Source: Adineta steineri (taxonomy: Eukaryota > Rotifera > Eurotatoria > Adinetida > Adinetidae). Taken from it: a stretch of DNA of 64,000 nt. Numbering within the stretch: position 1 is the first letter of the stretch; every line of letters begins with the position of its first letter. The stretch lies in NCBI GenBank assembly GCA_905250115.1, contig CAJNOI010000012.1, positions 109,907 to 173,906 of the forward strand, read 5' to 3'. A program made the translations under genes and the position numbers. The notes beneath the pieces were generated by a model, which saw only the letters and a list, made by a program, of their open reading frames with translations, ran no database searches and had not been told where the DNA came from. Positions 57,327-64,000 of the stretch are shown here, piece after piece.

Positions 57327-58799
57327 CTAACCTGTCGATTTGTCCATTAATTGATATTGTTGTTTAAATACAATGGATTTCTCATACCACGTTTTACTCA
57401 TCTGATCATCTCCTATTTGAGATAATACTTGACTAAGATCTTCATATAAATCGGCAAGTAAGGAATCATTGGACGATAGTTGTTCAATCAAACGTTGAAA
57501 ATATTTTTCAGCTAAATCATTTTTACCCATTTTAGATACAATTTTTCCTATTAATCTTGGATTTATCATATCATTATCAATTTGTTCATTTAAATTCAAA
57601 TCATTTTCATTGCATAAAGTCATTTGAATAATATTTGGCCCGTTTAACTCATACACACATTTCTCAACACGAAATATTGATCCAGGCATAAACAAAATTT
57701 CTGAATGATTACTCAGTTCACTTATATCTCCAAATGGTTTACTTGTCACAACATTTGGATCAGCATTGATTTCAAAAATAACTTTCATAGACTCCGAGCC
57801 AATATCCAGTTGATCAAAAAGTGAACATGCTGTGGAATAACTTTTAGTTGTAGATAGAAATGAATTAGCGGATAAATAATTGATTGCATTGTTTATATAA
57901 TAGTAATCATCAATTGACATGATTTGACTTCGATAGACTTTCAAACATTGTTTTGATTGATATTTTCTTAGTTGTTCTTGTATATCAAATAGAAATGAAC
58001 GAAATAAAAACATCATTGAAAGATTTTTAGTTTTCAATACAGCATTTAATGTTGAAGAAAAAAAGAAATCTTTTCTCTTATACCACCATAAAACTTTATT
58101 TGATAAATAATTTTCTTTAAACTGTTGAATATTATTTAATTCATTTGGATTATTTTGATATTCATGTTGAAGATAACGAATTAAATTATTTTGATCATTT
58201 TCATTTGATTTTAATTTAAGAAGAGAATCAAGAAATATTTGTGAAAATAGAAATGGAGTATTTAATCGTGTTCTTGATTGATTATGAAGTGAATATCCAT
58301 TGATTGAAAATGATTCTTCAAGTTTTCTTTGAATTTTAAATTTGTTTTTTATTACACTAATAAGGTCATCTATGTCAATAACAACACTTTTAATCTAGTT
58401 GTAAGAAAGAAATAAAACTTGGAACTGCTTTTTAAAAATTTTTACTTTTTGAAATTTTGATGACCATTGTTTGTCTATATTATTATCAGAACAATGAACA
58501 TAGATTGATAGAAGTTTATTAATATAATGAATATGAGGTACTATGATTTTTCCAAATTCATCATTAACAATAAGAATTAAACGATACTGTTCCAACGATT
58601 GTTCGATATATTGATGATATTGTTCAATATCTTGAAATTGTTTCAAATGATTTATGATCGAACGTAATTTTTGTTCAATATCTTTACTAAGATTAGCATT
58701 TTGATCTAGCCAAATAAGAGAAAACTTTCCCAGATGTTTTTTATCATTGAAGAGTATTGGTGCAGTCATAAGTTTATTAATCAAACTAAAACAATACAA
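57327..58799 (-). CDS. Mono-ADP-ribosyltransferase (ART) with TPR repeats, bdelloid family
   Basis: Exon 1 at 58799-58446 and exon 2 at 58394-57327 join in phase 0 (51-nt intron), about 473 residues. The first ATG in a good context may be 58769 (MTAPILFNDKKHL). The N-terminal domain (FSLIWLDQNANLSKDIEQKL, YRLILIVNDEFGKIIVPHIH, SIYVHC) is one I recall at the head of many bdelloid ART proteins. The catalytic fold follows: the motif-1 Arg in KVYRSQIM, ANSFLSTTKS (the STS region), and SEILFMPGSIFRV (the Glu strand). About two TPRs close it (AEKYFQRLIEQL, MSKTWYEKSI). ARTs move ADP-ribose from NAD+ to proteins. Arginine-specific enzymes have E-x-E; here the first position reads His (HSE), so activity or target may differ. 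Exon 2 can end at TAG or splice at GTTAGT into the ruined NHL exon. Confidence 0.8.
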
Positions 58800-59392
58800 A
58801 GATCTTTAATAAGTGCACCTTGTTTTATATAGTCAACAACTAATATTCTAAATCAAAAAGAAAAAAAATGATATTTAAACTATTCTCTTACCTTTCACAT
58901 ATATAAAGAAAAGGAATTTTATTTTTATCATAGTTAAATATAATCGTTATCTTTTTAATATGTAGAAGTTGGAAGTTTTGTTGGTATAATCCAACTATTC
59001 AAAGCATATATTTTGTTATCACAAAAAGACAAATATACGTGCAAAAAACTGACTATGAAGATATTTTTTTGTATTATATTTTAAGGGTGTGGATATGCAC
59101 AATAATTACATCATATTCTTACTCAGTTACCCATACCCTTATTACGATGAACGGATGTTGAAAGAAGTGACTAAATGAAGAAATTTTCTTGTAATAACAA
59201 TGAAATTGTATGTTCAACTACGTGTTTCATTAAATCAAAAGTTAATATTCAAATCAAATCAGGACTTCTCATCCATGGCTTTATCTCTCTTTTTATCAGG
59301 AATAGAAATAATAAAACATAAAAAAATAAATTAGTTTTTTTTGTTTACAATCAACATGAAAAAATCGTAGAAAGGGTTAATAAATTATTGAT
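58800..59392. other. Intergenic region with one foldback element
   Basis: Separates the ART start from the 3' end of the WASH gene. It is AT-rich except for the repeat at 59081-59143. Confidence 0.5.
59081..59143. repeat. TGTGGG-like foldback element
   Basis: The left edge TTTAAGGGTGTGGATATGC and right edge GTTACCCATACCCTTATTA form the arms. The outer six or seven bases are exact complements. Confidence 0.75.
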
Positions 59393-60802
59393 TCAATAAA
59401 AATTATCATTCCAATCATCTGAATCATCCGAATCATCTTCTTGTTTTGGTGCAATAAATGGACGTCGTTTCACTATTCCTATTTCGTGCATAATATTTGG
59501 AGTTGCTGATGGTACTTTGTCGGCTGCATTGGACTTTGTAACAGGTTTAAGTTTATTTGTTTCCGAAAAATTATGTATCTGTATAAGAAAGGGATCATCA
59601 CTACCATCTACTGTATTAATAGTTGCTGCTTGTGGTTCTTCAACAACTGTTAGCGGTGTTGATATTGAAGGAGCTGTAGGCAATAATGGTGGGGTAAGTA
59701 CTGGTGCCGGTGAAGGAAGTGGAGCAGGAATAGAGATTGAAGCAGGAGTAACAGGAATGATTTCTGGTATATCGACTGGTGGTAAAGTAGATACTAAATT
59801 AGAAAAAGAAATTATTTTATTTCAATTTCCTAGTAAAATATTTACCTGTTGGTTCTGGAGATTTAACTGGAGGAGCTGTTATGGCAGTTGATGTTAAATC
59901 ATTAATATCTGGTAGTATTAAATCAGAAAATGAAGGTGCAATAGAAGTCATTTGTTGTTTTGTTCGATCGATGACAGTATTATCAACAAAAGTCGCATAA
60001 TTGTCCAGTTCAGGTAAATTATCAGGTAAAGACAATTCAGGTACAAGTCCTAACGTGGGATTGTAATTGATATCAGCCATGGCTGAACGTTCAAACATTT
60101 GTTCATAAAATAGAGGTGATGGATTTTCAATAAAACTGTTATGTGTTTGAATCGATCCATCAACTTGTTTACGCATTCGAGTAGCAGTATTTAATGAATC
60201 GGTTTTTCTTGATTGTATATAACTATAAAGAATTAGATGAAAATTAGTTTTATTTTGTTAATTACTTACGGATTTTCTTTTGTATTATGTTTAAGCAATG
60301 AAATAACCGATTTAATATTCGTTGGCAATCTTCCAAAACCATTTAAATTAGTTGTTCTGGTTTTTTGCAGAAAATTTTCTTCATATTGTTTTAAAACAAT
60401 TAATGTATCATCATTTGATTTTGAATTTATATATTTATCATCTGATTCATTTGAATGAAATAAATCATAATGAAATACAGATGGTTTATTATCTGTATCA
60501 CATTCAAATATTGATTTAAATGTTGAACGATTTTGTTCAATTGGATAACGTGCACTTGAATGGACTTGAATAGGATATTTCGAACCTTTTATATGATTAA
60601 TATGTTCATCTGAATGTTGAATCTGTTTATCGAATTGATTTACTTCTGCACGATAAACATTAAGACGACTAGATATACGATTAAATATGTCTTGTGATAT
60701 AGAATCCAAATAATCAAAAGTATCAGCAAATTGTTTAATTAGTTCCACACGACGTAAACCGTCCGGAATAACAGGTACTGTATGTAGTTGTGTCGAAGTC
60801 AT
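59393..60802 (-). CDS. WASHC1: WASH complex subunit 1 (endosomal Arp2/3 activator)
   Basis: Three exons, 60802-60270, 60222-59846 and 59793-59393 (introns of 47 and 52 nt), give 436 residues. The N-terminal WAHD1 region is diagnostic: VPVIPDGLRRVELIKQFADT, LDSISQDIFNRISSRL, then INHIKGSKYPIQVHSSARYP. A middle segment (LVPELSLPDNLPELDNY) and a Pro-rich stretch follow. The C-terminus has a weak WH2-like segment (FLIQIHNFSETNKLKPV), a connector-like segment (IMHEIGIVKRRPFI) and an acidic Trp tail (DDSDDSDDWNDNFY), the V-C-A order that recruits actin and Arp2/3. WASH drives branched actin on endosomes for cargo recycling. The V and C parts are shorter and more divergent than in vertebrates. No introns or stops disrupt it. 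Confidence 0.88.
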
Positions 60803-61705
60803 TTGAAAATATGAATATTATAGACAAATGAATTATTACTAACATTTTTATATGATATATAAAGTAAATAAAAGTCGGAAGATAAGATTTTTCTTTTGAA
60901 ATAAATGTCGTCATATCATAAATCAACAAGGCACTCCGTCATATGATGCAATTACAGAAAAACAAAAAGAATTCAATTTTGATAAGATTATTTTACATAA
61001 AAATCAAAGAATTATTGTTTGTTTCGTATAAAAGAATAGGAGCGTGGGTGTGGATATTGGCGTTTCATTTGTTTGTACATCTACAGCTACATCTACACAT
61101 CCACACTCTCAAGAATCCGAAATAGTATAACATACTAATCCACACGAAAAAAAAAACAAACGTAATTACGACATTGTTGTGAAATACTATTTTATGATGA
61201 TGACACACAAAGCAAACAGAATTAGAACAAGATTGTTTTCTTGTCGACTGAAGATACATAATGATTATGAATAGAAATATTATTTATAATAGGAACAAAT
61301 GAAATGTTTTAAATAACTCAGACACACCATTGTTTTATAAAATTGAATAAAACTCGACTTTTAGATTCAAAATTCTTAAAACAAGATAAGAAATATTTTT
61401 TAATTTCAATACACCGAAACTTTGAAGTTCAATTAGCGAAAAATATATCCACTATGTAGTAATATAAATAGATTTTGGATTCAGAAATAAAGTTCAATGA
61501 TTGATATGAAAATGCGAATTTTTTGGACACGAAATATATTGTAGAAATTTAAAAACTCATGCAAGAATGCTGAGACAAAAATAATGTGCATATAACATTC
61601 GAAGCAACATGATTATTGTCGATTATCAAAATGTATAGTCAGAAGTAATTACAATTTATTAGAACAGACATAGTGTCGTTAAAAATAACAGGAAATCAAG
61701 AATAG
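60803..61705. other. AT-rich intergenic region
   Basis: Contains the foldback element at 61038-61115. The remainder is AT-rich without recognisable genes. Confidence 0.5.
61038..61115. repeat. TGTGGG-like foldback element
   Basis: The left arm AGGAGCGTGGGTGTGGATAT and right arm CTACACATCCACACTCTCAAG lie around a unique centre. Confidence 0.75.
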
Positions 61706-61721
61706 TTAACAGTATTTATTG

Positions 61722-61925
61722 TTAAAGAACGTGATGATGATGATGATGAGGATGATTAAATCCATACGGTGTACCATATCCATAAGGATTGCTATAGCCG
61801 CCAAATCCAGCTTGGTTGTACGGATTTCCAAAACCAAAATTACCGTAGTGATGATGATGCCACAATTCATATGCACCCAAACCAACAGCACCGACTATTG
61901 CCATGTCAAGAAATGGATGATGCAT
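61722..61925 (-). CDS. Tiny Gly/Tyr/His-rich protein
   Basis: A 67-residue frame opens with MHHPFLDMAIVGAVGLGAYE, a short hydrophobic segment that could be a signal anchor. The rest is Gly-, Tyr-, Asn- and Phe-rich (YGNFGFGNPYNQAGFGGYSN) and ends in a His run (HPHHHHHH). Low-complexity GY-rich chains of this kind occur in cuticle-like, adhesive or condensate-forming proteins, and the His runs could bind metal. A His codon run can also be a CAT microsatellite, so the evidence for translation is modest: a clean ATG, non-random composition throughout and an AT-rich flank. Confidence 0.5.
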   Translation of the reverse strand: MHHPFLDMAIVGAVGLGAYELWHHHHYGNFGFGNPYNQAGFGGYSNPYGYGTPYGFNHPHHHHHHVL

Positions 61926-62395
61926 ATTGTATAAATATTTGTTTAAATTGTCGTTGAAAAAAAAAGAATGTTACTAATGGGTAGCTATACTCATCGTATT
62001 TATTCGTTTCTTCTTCATATAAGAAAAGCGTCATCGAATCATTCATGCATAACCTATATAATCATGAGTCAATAGACAACGCCTATCAATCCATTCTTTG
62101 GATGAATCAATATATGAGTAATTATTTGTCCTTTTTATGACGTTAGATATTACGTACGAGCGCGCCTACCCAAAAACGTCAACACAAACGATCCATAGCT
62201 CATTATCGGCTCACGTCATGATTAACGTATAGCTCCGTGAATACGATGTCAACTTGCAGAACAGTAAGTCTGTTCTTAACTACAAAGAGAACACATTTAA
62301 ATTGAAACACTCCATCATATTTATCAATCTAATTTATTTGAACTAAAATAAACAGATACTACTATTGTTTGTAATTCACTATGAATTGAAAATAA

Positions 62396-62443
62396 AAAGG
62401 GTGGATATGAGTGAGAATTACCTTCCATTACACCCACTTTCTT
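62396..62443. repeat. TGTGGG-like foldback element
   Basis: The left arm AAAGGGTGGATATGAGTGAG and right arm CATTACACCCACTTTCTT form a short hairpin. Confidence 0.65.
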
Positions 62444-62662
62444 GTTATGATCAGTGAGACCTCTCCTACGAATTAAAATATTAATAGAAAAATAAATCCT
62501 TTATAGCCGAAAATAATCTCTATAACAAAAACTATTAAGGTAGTCGATCCTAGCATTTATCTATGTAGATGGAGGACCATGTTTAAATGTTAAATTAGTT
62601 GCATATTATGATCAAACTTCAAAGTTGGGAACATAATTTTTAATACTTTTTTATGATAACAG

Positions 62663-62729
62663 TATCTTGAAGGTAAATGTGGCTGCTCATTTCATTTATC
62701 AACCACACCCGTTCACATGCACCTTCCAT
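62663..62729. repeat. TGTGGG-like foldback element
   Basis: The left edge ATCTTGAAGGTAAATGTGG and right edge CACACCCGTTCACATGCACC, then TTCCAT, form the arms. It keeps the ATCTTGA edge. Confidence 0.65.
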
Positions 62730-62949
62730 ATGTATAATTATATTTTATTCACTTTATTTCAACAGAAGAAAACACAAATAAATAGGATACATTACAAAAA
62801 AAAGCTTTGTTACTAGCATGTATCTACGCAGCTGTTGTTTAACATTTTTACAAAATAAAAATACATTAGGGCATCAAATTTTATTATTGCTTATTTTTAC
62901 ATACTAACTTGTTACTAACAAGAGGAGAGTAAAATAAGAGAAAAACAAA

Positions 62950-63230
62950 TTACATCTTGTCTTTTAGAAACATCGAATATTTCAGATTTTCAGCTGTAAT
63001 AGACGATCGAGTTTTACGAGCCATATACCCAGCAATAGAAAAGACAGTTTCACTCGGCACTGAGCTAGCTGATACGCATCCATAACGAGTTGTCATTTTG
63101 CTTAATATTGGAAGTGCCGTTTCGTATTTTTTCCAGAACGCGACGCATAAGCGTTCATTTTTCTTAAACGACTCAAACTTAAGAAGTTCTTGTTTTAGGA
63201 TCAAAATTAATGTTTTGAATACTACCGATG
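62950..63230 (-). pseudogene. hAT transposase C-terminal fragment
   Basis: The frame encodes the hAT dimerisation region: LPILSKMTTRYGCVSASSVP followed by SETVFSIAGYMARKTRSSIT and AENLKYSMFLKDKM. The SSVPSE-x-FS-x-AG core is characteristic of hAT/Ac-type DNA transposases. There is no ATG. The open frame starts after a TGA near 63230 and the remainder of the transposase (DDE domain, BED finger) is absent upstream in any frame I checked. It is therefore a 5'-truncated relic of a DNA transposon, not a working element. Confidence 0.85.
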
Positions 63231-64000
63231 GGCATCAATAAATACCATACCCAAGAGAAAGACACAGGATCGGAACCTACCGGGAGGGCCTCAAACCCGG
63301 CAAAACCCGGTGATCGGATCCTATCAGAAACCAACCGCCACATTCCGACAACTTTCAGAAAACACCGATATAAACCGACAAACGAATTCGTGAAGAACCG
63401 TCAGAATCTATGTTATCGGAACCTGTATGTTCAGACATCTATATCCGATCACATCCGCTAGAGAACACCAAGTTCCTCTGTCGGGCAACCAACGGTAACC
63501 AACGTATCATACCATATTTTATCCGATATAATACGACAAAAAATCGAGCATTTCCACCTATCGGAACCGATCGCACTCAATAAGAATCCATCAATTCCAA
63601 TCAACGAATTTATTCCAAAACCAATACAAAGATCCGCCCGTAGCCGACCAGCGAATACACACAATTCTGATACGAACCGACTTACGGACAAACAGCAGTA
63701 AAATATTAATACATATCAAAAAACGTATCATCCAAATCTTACCTCAATACACTTCTCGACCGTTTTCTCCGATAGACATTTTTAAACTTCTAGAATCAAC
63801 GTGAGCGCGAGTGCCCATTTGATACCAACTCGCCTCATGCGACATTTAAGGAAAAAACGCTCACAAAAACCATCACTCGATACGATTTTTATGCTTTTTG
63901 TTTTTCCACTTAAATTTTTCAAAGTTCCAAAATCATTGTGAGCATCCATGCTCATTCTCACATCTGCACGACTGGGCGAACTAAAAAATATCTCACTGCT
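63231..64000. other. GC-richer block of unknown origin
   Basis: Composition shifts sharply from the AT-rich surroundings from about 63275 to 63700. Words such as ATCGGAACC and CCGAT recur (near 63271, 63415, 63559). No coding frame shows domains; the two predicted frames here are low-support. It may belong to a repeat or transposon extending beyond the window, possibly linked to the neighbouring hAT relic. Confidence 0.5.

Larger units (their letters stand above)
61926..62949. other. AT-rich intergenic region with two foldback elements
   Basis: No gene recognised. The two repeats are listed separately. If the hAT remnant at 62950 is part of an element, its 3' end should lie in this stretch, but I could not find terminal repeats. 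Confidence 0.5.

Noticed and set aside
6445..62729. Foldback repeats as remnants of Athena/Penelope-type telomeric retroelements
   Set aside because: No reverse transcriptase or other retroelement coding sequence lies next to any copy in the window, so this link is unsupported here.
63228..63691. Two 77-codon frames in the GC-rich block
   Set aside because: Overlapping opposite frames without motifs; open only because the block is poor in AT-rich stops.
1..64000. tRNA, rRNA, CRISPR or bacterial operon structure
   Set aside because: No T-loop/B-box pattern, rRNA signature, direct-repeat/spacer array or polycistronic spacing seen. The intron-rich, AT-rich layout is eukaryotic.

Overview
The window reads as nuclear DNA of a bdelloid rotifer (Rotaria- or Adineta-like). 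The evidence is very AT-rich sequence, compact genes with GT-AG introns mostly of about 50-150 nt, and families that are expanded in bdelloids: NHL-repeat proteins, ADP-ribosyltransferase-TPR proteins, rhodopsin-like receptors and Ly6-like or lectin-like surface proteins. Several enzymes and a transporter look fungal or bacterial, and short arrays of TGTGGG, which I recall as the bdelloid telomere repeat, are scattered through the window. The species assignment is inference. All gene models below were spliced by hand from reading frames and splice-site phase.

Layout. 0-10 kb: a divergent nuclear receptor (+), a 7TM receptor (-), a membrane-anchored NHL protein (-), a Ly6-like surface protein (-), a block of TGTGGG-rich foldback repeats that includes an assembly gap, and a small Cys-rich secreted protein (+). 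11-21 kb: a fungal-type NCS1 purine/cytosine permease (-), a secreted protein (+), cytochrome b561 (+) and a kelch-like protein (-). 22-32 kb: a four-exon GMC flavin oxidoreductase (+), a small probably mitochondrial protein (+), a single-pass membrane protein (+), a 7TM receptor with a stop codon before its tail (-) and a coiled-coil P-loop GTPase-like protein (+). 32-44 kb: a membrane-anchored flavin amine oxidase (-), a B-box/coiled-coil/NHL (TRIM-like) protein (-), an intronless FAD monooxygenase (-) and an EGF/LamG-like secreted protein (+). 44-53 kb: a huge LDLa/EGF 7TM receptor (-), a fungal-type methyltransferase with a broken middle exon (-) and a short coding remnant (+). 53-64 kb: a ten-exon mucin-like membrane protein (+), an ART-TPR protein followed by a decayed NHL exon (-), WASH complex subunit 1 (-), a tiny His/Gly/Tyr-rich protein (-) and a hAT transposase remnant (-) next to unusually GC-rich sequence.

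The genes do not form a pathway. They are a typical eukaryotic mix of receptors and surface proteins, redox flavoenzymes, one endosomal actin regulator and probable horizontally acquired metabolic genes.

The most unusual signal is a family of at least two dozen short foldback elements, about one per 2.3 kb. Each has a degenerate (TGTGGG)n arm on the left and a (CCCACA)n arm on the right, often bounded by TTGAGGG and CCCTCAA. The order never reverses, and it is what would be produced if two telomere-capped broken ends were joined. Many copies lie between convergent genes, one sits in an intron, and two coding sequences take their stop codon from the element edge.
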